Origin: Cyanophora paradoxa
Lineage: Eukaryota > Glaucocystophyceae > Cyanophorales > Cyanophoraceae
Direction: 5' to 3'
Assembly (NCBI GenBank): GCA_004431415.1
Contig: QPMI01000109.1
Span: forward strand, 83,606 to 147,605
DNA length: 64,000 nt
The notes under the pieces were generated by a model. It worked only from the letters and a program-made list of their open reading frames with translations. It did no database searches and was not told where the DNA came from. Position numbers and translations under genes: made by a program. How positions within the stretch are numbered: the stretch's first letter is position 1; every line of letters starts with the position of its first letter. Below, in pieces: positions 11,183 to 23,591 of the stretch.

Positions 11183-13025
11183 CTAGCCGACGACGATCCT
11201 GCGGTACATGCGGGCGATGCACTTCTGGACGGCCCCGAAGAGGCGCTCCCCCGCCGGAGCCAGGCGCCGCAGCGCCTCCGTCTCCCCCATCACCTGCTCC
11301 GCCCTCCCTAGTCGGACGAAGCCGGGGCGGGGCGGGGGCGGGGCGGGGCGGACGCGGGCGACGGCGGCGAGGAAGGCGGCGACGTCCTCCTCGGAGAGGT
11401 CCAGCCGCTTGCACGGCTCCCCCACCTGCCCCCCCTCAGCCGCCGCCGCGCGGGGGCCAGGGGCGAGGCGGCGGGCGGGCGGGCGGCGCCTTGTCGGCGA
11501 GGTCGACGAAAAAGTTGCGGTGGGCCTTGGCCCGCGAGACGTCCGCCCCCAGCGCCAGCACCCCCTTCACCAGCGCCCCGAACTGCACGCCGGGGCGCGA
11601 GCCGGCCCCGCGTCGGGCCGCCGCCGGCGTGGCCGCTGGGCTCGAGCCGCGCACCTTCTTGTCGATCTTGGCGAGGCGGTCGGGGGCCACGGTGCCTGCG
11701 CGGGGCTCGACGGGGCGGGGCGCGGGGGCGGGGCGGGGGCGGGGTGCGGGGCCGGGGCGCGCCCAGAGCCTGCAGGGTGCCGACGGTGGCGGGCCGGAGG
11801 ACGCCCTCCAGGAGCCGCGCGTCGCCCCCGAGCACGCCCTTCAGGTCGATCACCCCCGCCAAGAACGCCGGGTCGAACCCCAGCCCCCCCGCCGTCCACT
11901 GCCCCCCCCCGTGAGCCGGCGAGCGAGTTAGGCGGGAGCTGGGGGTACGGGGCTCGCCTGCGCCATCAGGGTACCCGCCATGCTGTCCAGGTCGCTGTAC
12001 GACAGGAACGAGACCTGCAGGGGTACCGCGCGTTCGCAGGGGGGCGCGATCTGTGGAGGGGTACGTAGCACGCGCCCTGTACGCCTTCTTTTTCGTCGTG
12101 TGGTAGCGGTGGTGGCTGAGGAAGATCGCATGCGCGTACTTGCTGCGCGGTACTCCGTCGGAATTAGCTCGTGGGGGAAAGTGGGGAGGGGGGGGGGGGG
12201 GGGGGGGGGTCGCAGGGCGTGATCATGGGTATGGGCACCTGGCGAGGTCCCGGGAGAGGCAGAAGTCGCGCTCTATGACGTCCAGGGGCGTGCTCTGCGG
12301 ACGGCTCGGGGGGTACTCCACGAAGCGGGAGGGGTACGCCGCACGCTGGCGTCTTTGATGTCCTTCACGTGCTTCATGACGCGCTTCATGTTCTCGAACT
12401 GCGGCGGTGTGAGGCGCCGGCATGCAGGCGAGGGGCGCGGCGGGAAGGCGTGCGCGCCTGCCGCTTGCACGAGTCGATGTGTATGCGCGCCTTGGTGGAG
12501 ATGTTGTCCAGCTCCTTCCGCAGCTTGCTGCAGGGCGCGGGCGGGTTGGAACCGGGGGAGGCGGAGCGGGCGCCCGGCGGCGGCGCGCCTGCCGAGCTTC
12601 TTGCCGAGGAACTCGCGGACGACGCTCTCGTCGAACTCGTAGTAGCGCTCGATGATCGTCTGCTGCACGGGCTCGGCGAGCGTGATGACGCGCTGGTCCG
12701 CGAGCAGCTGCGGGTGCGTGAGGAACTCCTCCAGGATGCGGAAGACGTGGAATTGGTCCCGCGTCTCTTGCGCGAACATCCGATCGAGCGCCGCGCTGTC
12801 CCCGAACTGAGTAATCGACGGGTCCTCCACCAGCGCCGCGCGGAGGCGACTGACAGCTGCCTCCTCCACTGCACGTACGCGGCACGCGTGTCATAGGCGC
12901 GCCCAGGCGATCTCGCCTGGCAGAACAGCGCACGCACCGCTGCGTCCCTCAAGCCAGAGCCGGAAGGCGACGGGGTCGAGGAGCGGCGGGTCGCACGCGA
13001 TGAGGCTGAAGGACTCTTCCATCAT
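11183..13025 (-). CDS. FIBP: FIBP homologue (acidic FGF intracellular-binding protein family)
   Basis: The minus-strand exons align along the whole of the FIBP family pattern. Exon 1 gives PPLLDPVAFRLWLEGRS, matching the family's N-terminal LIDxxxxRLWLDGxS block. Then follow IIERYYEFDESVVREFLGKK (around 12660-12600), RKELDNISTKARIHIDSCKR, QFENMKRVMKHVKDIKD, a DFCLSRDLAR block, VSFLSYSDLDSMAGTLM, HRNFFVDLADK, and a C-terminal ERLFGAVQKCIARMYRRI. FIBP is an intracellular helical protein found widely in eukaryotes; its biochemical role in algae is unknown. The start is the double ATG at 13025, joined by a GT-AG intron to VEEAAVSRLRAALVED. One intron holds a 22-nt poly-C tract on the sense strand (12188-12209). 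Confidence 0.82.
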
Positions 13026-13479
13026 TCTTCCTGTCGTCGACGCAGATTGCAGGCGGCCTGCAGAGCTGCGCGTGATGCGCAAGCTAGCCTGGTCCCAAAC
13101 AGCGCGCTGGCTCCTCAGCTACACGCTGGCTGTATCCTGAGCAGCATCACGCCGCTGTCGCGCTGGTTCTGCTGGGCCTGCTGCCTCCGGCCTGCCGCCG
13201 GCTGCGAAGAAGGGTACAAGGGTAGGGAGTCAACCCGCTCGAGCTCGTTCGAGGTGCGAACCCGCTGAGTCGAGCGCTAGCGGAGGAAGAAACATTCGAG
13301 CGCGTGGCGGCTCGCTGCAGCTCAACCGCGGCGAGGAGACAAGCGGGTCACGCAGCGCCTACCGGGCGCTTCTGCCCGAAGCGGGCGCGGCTGCACGCTC
13401 GCAGCGCGTGAAGGTGGAGCCGTTCGAGCCAAGGAGCCCACGTGCTTCGCCGCCGAGCGCTGCGCGAAGCGCGAGAGCC
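13026..13479. other. Bidirectional promoter region
   Basis: This gap lies between the divergent starts of the FIBP homologue and the next plus-strand gene. No RNA gene or clear element is seen. Confidence 0.4.
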
Positions 13480-15369
13480 ATGGAGCATGAAGACAACTTC
13501 GACCACATAGCAGAGCTCTCGGACCCATGCTGGGCTGCGCTGCGCGCCGCTACCGGCGGCGCGGCGGACAGGGCGCGGGAGGCGGCGGAGAAGGTCTTCA
13601 GCATGGACCTCGCATTCCAGACGGGTCGCGAGATGCGGACGGCGAAGGCGCACGAGCTGGACAGGCGCTTCCTGAAGAAGCTGTTCGACCTCGGGCTCTT
13701 CGTGCTGCGGTGCGCACGCGCCGCCTCCCCCGCGTGGAGGCCGGGCCGGCGCCGAGCCGCCGCCCTCGCCCCAGGTACCTCTCGTCTTTTTACCTCGTCG
13801 CGGTCGCCTGGTTCGGCTTCGCCTACGACGCGGACCACTACGCGCACACGCTGCGAGTGGCCGCGTGCCTCGCGGCCGCCTCCGTCTGCATCTCCCTCCA
13901 CGCCGTCTTCGCCCCGGCGGTCCGCGCGCGCCTCTGCTTCGTCCCGCCGCACGGCGGCCTCGGCATGGCCGTGCGGGCCCTCCTGCACGTCCGGAGCGCG
14001 CCCAGCTTCCTCGAGCTCGCCCGCGGCGAGCCCCGGTGCGAGCGCGCGCCCGCCGCCGCCGCCGCCGCAGGGGCGCGCGCGGGGCGCGGGGCTGACGGGA
14101 GGCGGCGGCAGGCTCGCGGTCTTCGTGCTGGCGCTGGCGGGAGAGCTCCTCTTCGGCTCCCTCTTCGCCCTCGTGCGCCGCTCGCCCGAGACCGCCAGCC
14201 AGAACGACTGGGTCCGCGCCCCGGCCCCCGCCCCGCCCGCCCCGCCCTCCCCGACGGGGCGCGCCTCGCCGGCGCAGGTCGCGGCCGGCGGCGTCTTCCT
14301 CCTCGTGCCCCTCCTCGACTACGGCCGCGCCTTCCTCACCCCCGAGGCCGCCGAGGTGCCCCCGCCCCCGCCCGCCGCCGGCCCCGGCGCGAGAGGCGCG
14401 CGCAGGCGATGCAGAAGACGGCGACGTACACGGGCACGCACTTCGCGCTCACGCCGCGCGCCACGAGCCTCGACGTCACCAGCGCCACGTTCGTCCAGGC
14501 GCGGCGTACCCCCGTTGAACCGCCCCGCCCCGCGCCTCTCAGCCCCGCGCAGGACCTCGTTCCGGACGCTGTACCCATCCGTCGCGTGTCGGGGGCCCGC
14601 CTGGGGTACTCCCTCGTCCGCATGCGCGAGCTGCTGGGGGGGAAGCAGGCCATCAAGTTCATCGGTCCGAGTACCCCCCCCCCCTGGGCGCCTCTGACGG
14701 GGCGCGCGCAGACTTCCTCTTCTACGTGATCTTCCCCCTGGCGGACGAGGGCGCCCCGCCGCCGCCGCCGGCGGGCGCCTCCGAGGGGCGGGGCACGCCG
14801 GGGCCCCCCGCGGACCCCGAGTCGCCGCTGCTGGGGGAGCACTACGTGTCGCCCCGCGCGTACAACGCCGCCCTCGCCGTCGTCGCGGGGCCCGCGCGGC
14901 CCTCTACCTCCCTGGCGCCCCCGCGCGCCCCGCCGCGCCCCGCGGCGCGCCTCTTCTTCAGCTGCGCCGAGGCGGCCGCCGCCGAGGCCGTCCTCTCCGC
15001 CGTCGAGCGCGCCTCCTCGCGCCCCGAGGTGGCCCCCGCCCGGCAAGGCGCCGGCGGCGGCGGCGTCGCCGGCCCCCCTCACTCTGGGGCGGGCAGGTGC
15101 GGGAGCAGTGCGGGGCCGTGCGGGCCTTCCTCCGCGCGGTCGGCGAGCTCGACCGCGCCGTCGCCGCCGCCACCGAGGGCGACGGTGCCTCCCCCCGCCC
15201 CCCCGCCCTCGCCGGGGCCCGAGCGGGGCGGGCGGGGCGGGGCGCAGTGGAGCGGCGGCGGGACCTGCGGGACGTGCGCGTGTCGGCGCTGACCCTCACC
15301 CTCGACCGCGACCGCATCGCCCGGCGCAGCGTGCCCCCGCTCCCCTCCCCCCACGCCGTCGTCATCTAG
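13480..15369 (+). CDS. Unknown multi-pass membrane protein
   Basis: I do not recognise this family. Exon 1 starts at ATG 13480 (MEHEDNFDHIAELSDPCW) and is acidic and helical. Later exons give hydrophobic segments: YLSSFYLVAVAWFGFAYD, AACLAAASVCISLHAVF, LAVFVLALAGELLFGSLFAL and VAAGGVFLLVPLLDYGRAF, so about four membrane helices. A soluble region follows (RVSGARLGYSLVRMRELLGG), then DFLFYVIFPL and a long Ala/Pro-rich tail ending SVPPLPSPHAVVI at the TAG at 15367. Introns are C-rich with CTGACGGGG-type branch motifs. An in-frame upstream ATG at 13408 is possible. Exon joins in the middle are approximate. Confidence 0.55.
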
Positions 15370-15504
15370 GCGCCCCGGCGCCACCGCCCCCCGCGACTCT
15401 CTCCATCGCACCTGAACCCAAGTACTCTTCTCCCCCACGCCGCCTCAAGATGTCCAGTGACGGAAATTAAAGCGCCGGCGCACAGCGTTCTGCGCATGCA
15501 CGTG

Positions 15505-15935
15505 CACGTGGTGCAAGCTTGGTTACGTTATAGGCTTCCACAGCCGCAGCAGAGCCAGAAGGGTCCGGAAGAGCCCTCGCCGAGTCTAAGATGCAGGCAG
15601 CGCGGCGGCCGAACGCGCTCCAAAAGGCCCAGGCCGTCGAGCTTGCGGGGCGGGCGGGGCCCGTTGCGGGGGGTCGAGGCGGGGCAAAAAGTGCAGAAAG
15701 TGACCCCTGAGGGATTTGAACCCCCAGCCTTCTGATCTGGAGTCAGACGCGCTACCGTTGCGCCAAGGAGTCGTGCGAATTTCCGCTCACCCGCCTCTGG
15801 TCGCTCGGTGGCCCGAAGGCCCGCCACCGAAGCGTCCTCGACGCGTACCCGCTGGCCCGGCTCAGGTCGCTCAGCCCGGCTGCAGCGGGCCACTATCGCG
15901 CGAGCCGACGGGTAGCGCGAAGCTTCGCCGGACCG
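15505..15935. repeat. Left arm of a ~430 bp inverted duplication carrying a tRNA-Trp gene
   Basis: The reverse complement of this segment closely matches 23592-24025, with only scattered substitutions. Each arm contains one tRNA-Trp. Shared flanks include the GCGAAGCTTCGCG and GTACGCGTCGAGGACGC words on one side and the CTGCGGCTGTGGAAGCC word on the other. Confidence 0.85.
15701..15772 (-). tRNA. tRNA-Trp(CCA)
   Basis: The reverse complement folds as a cloverleaf of 72 nt. The 7-bp acceptor is GACTCCT/AGGGGTC with discriminator A. The D arm is GCGC-AACGGTA-GCGC. The anticodon stem is TCTGA/TCAGA with loop CTCCAGA, giving anticodon CCA. The T arm is GGGGG-TTCAAAT-CCCTC. It is identical to the copy at 23754-23825. 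No intron and no encoded CCA. Confidence 0.95.
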
Positions 15936-16583
15936 CCGGTGGTCCCCCCGGTGGCCAACCGCCCCCGAACGTCGTCCGAGCGCCCTCCGAGCCCAAAGCG
16001 AGCATCTAGTTTGCCATCTAACACGGAACCGCCTGTGGTTTGAACTTCGTCCGAACGCCCTCTGAGCAGTCGGCTCGGGCCCGAAGAGAACATCTACAGC
16101 TGAGACTACCGGTCGACTTCGCGGCGCCGGCCGGCGGCCAACCCGCAACTTAATCTTCAGATCTAGATGCCCACGAGCCGCGGTGCCGGCCGCGGTGCTG
16201 GCGCGGCCGCCAAGATGAGACAGCGTGGCGTCCAATGTTAGCGGCAGCCGCCGCCGCGCGCGTGGACGTTCTACGCTTGCGCAGAGGCCCTGCCGCGGAG
16301 AGCTGGCGCGGAGAGACCCCTGCAGGTCCACCTGGCCATGGCCAGCTGCAGGTCCGCGGCCGGGGCGGTGCCGCGACCAGAGCTCGACGCGTATGAGTCC
16401 AACTAATCGAGCGAGGGCACGCCCGACAGAGCGCGGTCTTCGAGAAGCTGGAAGCGAGGCAGGCCGTGCAAGGACTTGCGCCGGATCCGACGGCGCTCGT
16501 CTTCGACACAACCGTCCATCAGCTGCACTGGTGCGGAACGCGCTGCGTCCATCAGGGGGCCGTGCTGCGCTTAAGGCGCGGCG
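15773..16583. other. Intergenic region right of the tRNA
   Basis: The first part (to about 15935) belongs to the inverted duplication. The rest holds two similar TTCGTCCGAACGCCCTC/GTCGTCCGAGCGCCCTC segments (around 15970 and 16050), a small local duplication. No gene is supported. Confidence 0.4.
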
Positions 16584-19500
16584 ATGCGGAACTCGGAAGA
16601 TGACGTCTGTTTCTGTTTCTGCCGCGGCAGGCTCCGCTTCCCGGATGCGGCTGTGCTCGCCGGGACGGGCGTCCTGCTCACGGCGAACAAGCTGGGCCCG
16701 CCCAGCATCGCTGTTCAGGTGCGGCGCGCCGTGCCGGGTGCCGCCGCCGCGTCCGCGGAGCGCTCAGCGCTAGCGCCACGGCGCAGTCGTGTGAGTGGAC
16801 CGTGTTTTTGGTGGTCGGAGCGGACGGCACCGTCGGCCCTTTCAGGTGCCGTGCGCACCCGCCTCGCCCCCGGATTCCGCTGACAGGGCCGCGCTCCGGC
16901 AGCTTCTCCGAGGCGGCCCAGGCGCGTCTTTTGCCCGTCTCGTGCGCGGCGTCTCCCGACGGCGCCGGGGCGCGCGCGCAGGGCTCGGAGCAGGCGGTGG
17001 AGCTGCTCGCGAGGCGGGCGGACACCGGCGCGCCGCTCACGAGCGCCCGCATCGTCTTCCTCGCGCGACGCGAGCCCGACGATGCGAGAGCAGAGCCGCC
17101 GCCGGCAGAGTCGCAGGCTTCTCCCGCCGGCCCCTCTCCGCCCGGCGCCCTCCCTTCGGGCGCCCCGCCGCCGTCGCTCCCGTGCCCTCCCAGCGTCGCC
17201 GAGACCGCCTCTACCTCCCACCCGCCGCCTCCGCTGCAACCGGCGGTCGCTGCGCCCGCCCGGGCCGTGGCGGCGTGGCCCCAGCCGGGGCCCAGCAGCG
17301 GGGCGCAGGGGGAGGAAGACCCCGCGGCGCCGCTGGAGCACGCCGCGCGGCTGGCTGAGCGTCGCACGCGCGCCACAGCGCACGAGCAGTCCGGCTTCCG
17401 TGCGCCCCCCCTTCGCGCCCCGCCGGCTGGCACGCCCCGCTGACGGCCCCCGCGCCCCCGCGCAGCCTTCCTCGACCCCGCAGTCGTCTCGGGCCTCGAG
17501 TCGCTCGTGATCAGCGCGCGCGAGGGCGAGGCCGCGGGGTCGGCGGCGGCGGGCGAAGGGAGCGGCCGGCGCGGCGGGTGCGGCGGGTGGCGCCGGGCCT
17601 GGAGGCGAGCGAGAGCCTCCTCCGCCGCATCGACGCCGCCGCCGTCGACGGCGGCGACGGTGCCTCCAGCGACGCCGATGACGCCCCAGCGCCGCCGCCG
17701 CCGCCGCCACCCGCGGGCCCGGCCGGCGGAAGCCGGCCCGGACGCGGCTCTGGCGGGCGGAGCGAGCGAGACTTCGTCTTCGAGAGCGACGCGGCGCGGG
17801 CGGCGTTCGAGGAGCGCGCCGGCGCCGCGTTGCGGGCGCTCGCCGCGGCGCCCTCGCCCGACACCGCCGCCGCCTTCCTCCGCGCCTTCGGTGCGCCCCG
17901 CCACGCCGCCGACACCGGGACGGGGGCCCGACTGCCGCCGCTGAACGGCGCGCGCAGCGTCGGGGCCGGCGCTGGACTCGCGGTTCGTGTGGACGCCGTC
18001 GGGACAGCGCGACCTGCGGCGAGCAGCGCTGCTGCTACGGGCCGCGGCGCGCTCGGTCGCCCCGGAGCAGAGCGCGCTCGGCGGTCTCGTGAGCTCCGCC
18101 GTCAACGGGTGCGGCGGCCCTTTCGCTGGCCCCGCTCTCCGGCCGACCCGCACCCGCGTCCCTCCGCAGGATTATGTTCTTCTCGCGCTTCGCGCCGTAC
18201 GGGACCCGCCGCCGCTCCCGCCCCTCGCGGGCGGGCCCGACGCGGGCGGGGGCAGGGAGAAGCTGGTGGCGGCGTGCGAGCGGAGCTGGGAGCTGGCGGA
18301 CGCGGTGACGCCGCCGACGACGGGCCTGGCGCTGGACCTGGCGCTCGTGCCCGTGCCGCAGCTCGTGCAGCTCGCCCGCCTCGCCGCCGCCTTCCTCGAG
18401 CCCCTCAGCGAGGAGAGCCCGGGGCCCTACGCCGAGGCCCGCCCCGCCCCGCCCCGCCCCGCCCCGCCCGGCGCCCCTCACGCCGAGGCAGGCCCTCTCC
18501 TTCCTCGGCCTCCGCCTGCTCCAGAACCTCGAGGCGCCCCCCGCCCCCCCGCGCCCCCCGCCGGCCCCCGCGCTCACGGCGCGCCGCAGGACGAGGAGGC
18601 GTGCAGGGTGCTCTACTCGGCGTGGGGGCTCGTCAAGAGGCGCGGCCTCTCGCCGTGCAGGGCCGAGTGCCGGGCGATCCGCTGCATCGCCATGAGCCTC
18701 GCGCGCCGCAACCAGAACGAGAAGGCGGCCGAGGTGGCCGCCTGCTGCTACTGGTACCTCCCGCCCGCTTCAGACACGGACGCGGATCGCCCGGCGGCGG
18801 GGGCGCGCTTACGGGCCGCCGCGCAGGTTCGAGCACGAGGGGAGGCTCTCCGGGGCCGACTGGCGGATCAAGTTCGGCTCCATAGACTCGCTGGGTGCGC
18901 GATGGCGGGCCTCTGCCGCCGCGCCGGGGCCTCGCGGGCGCGAGCGAGCGGGCGGCGGGGGCGGGGGCGGGGCAGCGCGGGTGGCGCTGGGGCGGCGGGA
19001 CTGGGAGGTCGTGCTCGCCCTGCACCGCACCCAGGGCGAACTCGCCGAGCGGCAGATGGACCCCGTCCGCCCCGCCCCCGCCCCCGCCCCCGCCGGCCCC
19101 TCGCCCTCCAGCGCGCCCCGCGAGCGAGCGGGCCCCGCCCCCGCAGGAGGACCCCGATGTCGCCAACTTAGCCTTCATGCAGACGGCGAGCCGCCCCCTT
19201 CCCCTCCTCCCCCGCCCCGCCGCCCTCACCCGTGCCGCCTGGGCGCAGGCCTACTCCGGCGCCCTCGCCCTGCACAGGGGTCCGTCCCCCGCGTGCGGGG
19301 CCGGGGCCGGCCTCGGAGTGACGGGGGCGCCCCCTTCCTGGCGCGCAGGGCGCTACCTCGAGTTCATCGGGAACTACCGGCGCACGCTGCGCGTCATCCG
19401 GGAGCGCGCCGAGCTGCTCCTCGCGAGCCCCCTCCTCGACGTCCGCAACGCCTTCAGGGCGACCCCGGGGGCGGAGAAGGCGATGGCCTCCGGCCTCCGC

Positions 19501-20092
19501 CTCGCCGTCCTCCTCCAGCGCACCCTCGACTGGAGGCGCCCGCCCGCCCCGCCCGCCCCGGCCGCCTCGCCGCGCGCCGCTGACGGGGCCGGGGGCAGCG
19601 GGGCGACGCCGGTGCTGGCGCACATGCTGTACGGCCTGGCGGGGGGCTACGCGAGCCTCGGGGACGCGCGGCGCGCCGCCTCCACCCTCCGCGAGGCCCT
19701 CAAGGTCCCGCCCGCCCCGCCCCGCCCCGCCCCGCCCCGCCCTGCCCCCGCCCGGCCCCGGCCCGAGCGGAGGCTCCCGCCCGCAGGAGTACGGGCGCTT
19801 CCCGGGGACCTTCCCGGGGGACCACCCGCGCGTCCTCGCCGCCCGCGCCGCCCTCGCCGCCTGCTCGGCCGCCTGCTCGCGCTCCCCTCCACCACCTCCG
19901 CCTCCCCTCCGCCTCCCCGCCTCCTCCCTCTCCCCGCCCCGATCCCTCCCCATCGCCCCGGGCTCCAGCTCCGGCGCCAGCCCCGCCTCCCTCCCCGCCC
20001 CGAGCCCCGCCCGCCTGCCCCCGAGCCCGCCCCGGCCCCCGCCCCTCTCTTCAACTTTCGCTTCTTTAGATCTAGTTAAGTACTATAGTTAG
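16584..20092 (+). CDS. Large unknown protein, helical with possible TPR-like C-terminus
   Basis: I do not recognise the family. Exon 1 (ATG 16584) reads MRNSEDDVCFCFCRGRLRF and ends phase 0 before SCEWTVFLVVGADGTVGPF. Later exons include LARRADTGAPLTSARIVFLA, FLDPAVVSGLESLVISARE, EQSALGGLVSSAVNG, DYVLLALRAVRDPP, VYSAWGLVKRRG-like and IRCIAMSLARRNQNEKAAEV, GRYLEFIGNYRRTLRVI, and VLAHMLYGLAGGYASLGDAR. The last exon reads EYGRFPGTFPGDHPRVLAAR and ends in a Pro/Ser tail at the TAG at 20090. The AHMLYGLAGGYASLGDARRA and HPRVLAARAALA pieces look like TPR helices. Introns are very C-rich GT-AG and GC-AG. It could be two adjacent genes; nothing visible forces a split. Confidence 0.5.
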
Positions 20093-21216
20093 TTAAAAAT
20101 ATCGGTTCGAGCTCGCCCGCGCTTCAATTTTAAGCTCGCTCCGGATCCTTAAGCGCTAGCTTCAAAATGTGCAATTGATCATGACTCATAATTAGCCTAG
20201 TAGCTGAAATCATGATTTCAAGTTTAGCCTAGTATACGTAGCATGAATTAGTAAGTCATGATCATGATATCGATATTAATGGGTGTCTACGTTGATATTA
20301 ATATTGATCATGATCATGAATATTTGGATACGCATGCGCATCGCTTGCTGTCGCCGCGGCGCTGCAATCCGATGATCGTCAAATTGCAATGCCTTCTATA
20401 CATATGCATCCTAATCGATATCTATCCTACTTTAACTATCCTGCAATGCCGATTGGGCACGCTCTACTAGGCTACTCAGTGCGTGCCTACTACTATATAG
20501 CTAGGCTACATCTTAGTTGGCAAAAATTTTGGCTAACTCCTGAAGATCGAAGGTCGAACAATCGCAAGCTTAAGATGCTTCCTATAGCTATAGGAACTCG
20601 AGCTCCTAACCAACTAGCTACTTTCCCTACTGGGCCACATTGCACTGCATGGGCTACGTACTACGGTATACGTCACTCAGTATGCGCACACAATATACTT
20701 TGATACTATAGCTATACGTGATAATAATTCGGTTTGGATAAATGTATATATATAGTATTCTATCTATCACTCAGTGACTCTCAAGGTATAGATTGAAAGA
20801 AATGGAACTGTTCTCAGGGCTCGCAGGCGACCTATCTTTCTAGATCTGTATACTGGGTAGCTAGCGCTGTGCTGGCATCACTCTGGTCGTGCGTCATCCA
20901 CATGCGTGGATCCGACGGTCAAAAACAACAGAAAACACCCGCAGACGTCTACATCGAGCGAAACAAAATTGGCGAACTGCGCATGCGAAAATGGCATCGC
21001 ACGGCAAGTTCAGATGCCCTTCGACAGCGGCGAAAAAAAGAATCGAAAAGAAGCTGCTGTATATGAATGTGTGGCACGAGGAGTAGATATAGTAGTAGCT
21101 ACTCATCATCACGAGCTCGAGTTTGCGTAGTTGCCATATATGCGTTGAGCAGATGGATCAGTCCGCCTTGATACCCGCGTCGGCGAAAATCTAATCGCGG
21201 TCGCGATCGCGCCGGG
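20093..21216. other. AT-richer palindromic intergenic region
   Basis: This is the longest low-GC stretch of the host part. It is dense in palindromes such as TGATCATGATATCGATATTAAT and TATATATA and has no supported coding exon. It separates the convergent 3' ends of the unknown large gene and the RWP-RK gene. Confidence 0.5.
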
Positions 21217-22782
21217 TCAGCGGAACACATTTTGGAATTGTTCTTCTATTCGCGGGAGCTGGGGCTCGCTGGGGCGGGGGCTGGCGGGGGCGGACCTTGG
21301 CGATGCGGCGCTGGCTCTCGCGGCCGGCGGCCTTGGAGGCGGACGAGGGCGCGTCGGAGCCGGCGGCGCCGAGCGCGCGCCTGAAGAGCTCCTTGCGGAG
21401 CTGGCACACCAGGTCCTCGACTGCCCGCCGCGAGCCGCGTGAGCGCACCGACGGGACGGAGGAGCAGCGGCGGGGCGGGGCGGGGAGGGGCGCGGGCGCG
21501 GGGCGGGGCGCACTGGAGGTGTTCGGGTCCTCCATGATCTGCTGGGAGCGGCCCTCGATGAGGCTCAGGTAGTGCTCCTCGCTGAAGCCGGCGATCGGCG
21601 CGCACTGCTCCGTCTGCTGCAGGTGCGCCAGCCCCCGAACCCTGCCCCGTCCCGCCCTACTCAGGAAGAGAGAGGGGGGGGGGGGGGGGGGGAGCCGCGG
21701 AGGGCGGGGCGCTCGCACGCACACGGCGGCCCAGCGGCGCAGGGAGTCGAACTTGCGGAAGGGCCAGCGCTTGATCCCGCACTTCCGGCAGACGCGCTTC
21801 ATCGTCGTCCCGCTCAGGCCCTGCCATATGCACGATCTCGATCATCGGAATTCGAATGGGGGAGGGGCCGCGGCCGCGGGCCGGCGGGGCGCACCAGGGC
21901 CCTGACGGCCTCCTCGGAGGGGACCTTGAAGTGGCGGCGCATGCGGGCGAGGAGCTTGCGCGGCTCCTCCCCCGTCCACCCCGCGCTCGGCCGCCCCTCC
22001 CCGGCCCCCAGCGCCCCCTCCTCCGCCCCGGCCCTCCCCGCCTCCTCCCCCGTCGCCCTTCTGCCGGCGCCCGGCGGGGCCTCGGCGGCGTGCCGGGCCG
22101 GCTCCGGGGCGGGGCCGGCGTGGGTGGAGGCGAAGGTGCCGGGGGGGCCCGGGCGGGGCGCCCAGGAGAGGCCCAGGTCGCCGATCATCTGGGCGAAGGA
22201 GGGCGCGCCGGCCATCGCCATCGAGGGGCACACGGGGAGGTCGAACACGAGCGGGCCTGCGCTCGGACAGGGCAGCGCCGCCGCCGCCGGCTGGGAGGGG
22301 GCGGGGCGCGAGGAGGAGTGGGGCGGGGCGTGGCCGCGCGGGTGCGCCCCCGCCTGCTGGGCGTGCGCGCGCTGGAGCTCCTGCTGCTGCAGCTGCAGCT
22401 GCTGCTGGTGGAAGTGCAGCTGCGCGGCGAGCTCTTGCCGGAAATCAAGCGGCAGGCCCTGCTGCCCCAGGAGCTGCCCCTGCGCATGCCCGGGCGCCGG
22501 GGGCCGCGCGGGCGGCGAGCTCGCGGCCTCAACACCCGCCGGCGCCTGCTCCTTCGGCCCGTTGACGGGCGGCTGCTGCTGCTTCAGTTGAGTGATCAGC
22601 GAAGCCGAGGGCAGCTGAGTGATGATCTGCGACGCCGGGGCCGGGGCCGCCGGCTGCTTGCTGGGTCCAGATCTGCCCCCCCCGGCGGGCGAGGCCAGAT
22701 CGCGGCCATGGGGCTCCCCGTTGCCGGCCGCGGGGTTCAGCTGGAAGTGCGGGACGAATGCCCAGCCGCCGGGACCCATCAT
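21217..22782 (-). CDS. RWP-RK domain transcription factor
   Basis: Minus-strand exons join across a GT-AG intron to give LLARMRRHFKVPSEEAVRAL followed by GLSGTTMKRVCRKCGIKRWP and FRKFDSLRRW. This is the RWP-RK DNA-binding domain (RWPxRK core with the preceding CRxxGI helix), around 21940-21730. Upstream is a Gln-rich region (QLHFHQQQLQLQQQELQ, around 22440-22370), a likely activation segment. Downstream is a short helical tail (FSEEHYLSLIEGRSQQIMED; VCQLRKELFRRAL) ending PRIEEQFQNVFR. RWP-RK proteins control nitrogen responses and gamete or cell identity in green plants and algae. The start is the double ATG at 22782 (MMGPGGWAFVPHFQLNP); the frame stays open further upstream. A poly-C tract of 19 nt lies in the intron right after the domain (21674-21692). 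Confidence 0.87.
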
Positions 22783-23591
22783 GGCATCGGGAAGGAGGCG
22801 GCACCGGCGGGGTAGATTTCCGACGGGTCTGCCGGTCCGTGACCGGAGGAGAGGCCGAAGGCGCCAGCCGAACTCGAGGAGGGGTCGCTGTTGAGGGCGA
22901 GAATTCAGAGGCCGGGCCAGCTGATGGCCGGGCCGCGCTGGGACTGCTGCGAATCGAGCGGCTGGCTGCAGGCACCGCAGCTGAAGAACGATCGGAGATT
23001 GGGGCTCGCGCCGTTTAAGAAAGCTTGCGAGGTCGGAGGCGCGAAAGATCGGCTGGGGGAGGAGGCGGAGGCGTAACGTCGCGACAAGCGCGGATAACGA
23101 ACTTCGGGATCTCACGCCTTCGCTGCGGCTGGAGAAAAGATGCACGTAGGTTCTTTTGGATCCTGATCGACGCAGCTCGTGCCAACGCTGAGCATATCGT
23201 CCGCACTGCCGCTTTCAAGCTAGAACCGCCGAGGCGCGGCGATGCGGTCTTTAAATTTGCAGCGGCAGCCGCGCGCAGCCGTCGTCATCGCCGCCGTGTG
23301 ATGAAATGCAAGAAGGGCCCCAAGGAAGCCTTGAAGCTCGCAAGTTACGCTCTGTGGCGGAATATGCCAGGTAAGCAACGTCTCATGAAAATCTCTCATG
23401 TGAATTGCGACATCGGGAACATACGCACGTGCAAGCCTGGCCGCTGCGCGAACGCTCCTCCCCAAGGCCGGAAACTGCCAGAAGCTGAGAAGTTCTTCGT
23501 GCTGTCTGGCGCAGAGACACTCGGGCGACCCGGCCGCGATGCAGGCCAGCACGGCTAGCAGCTCGCCCCGACCCGGCTGCACATTGTAGCT

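Noticed and set aside
23025-23558. 177-codon plus-strand frame near the second tRNA
   Set aside because: No hydrophobic core, motif or repeat suggests a protein, and it runs into the inverted duplication next to a tRNA.
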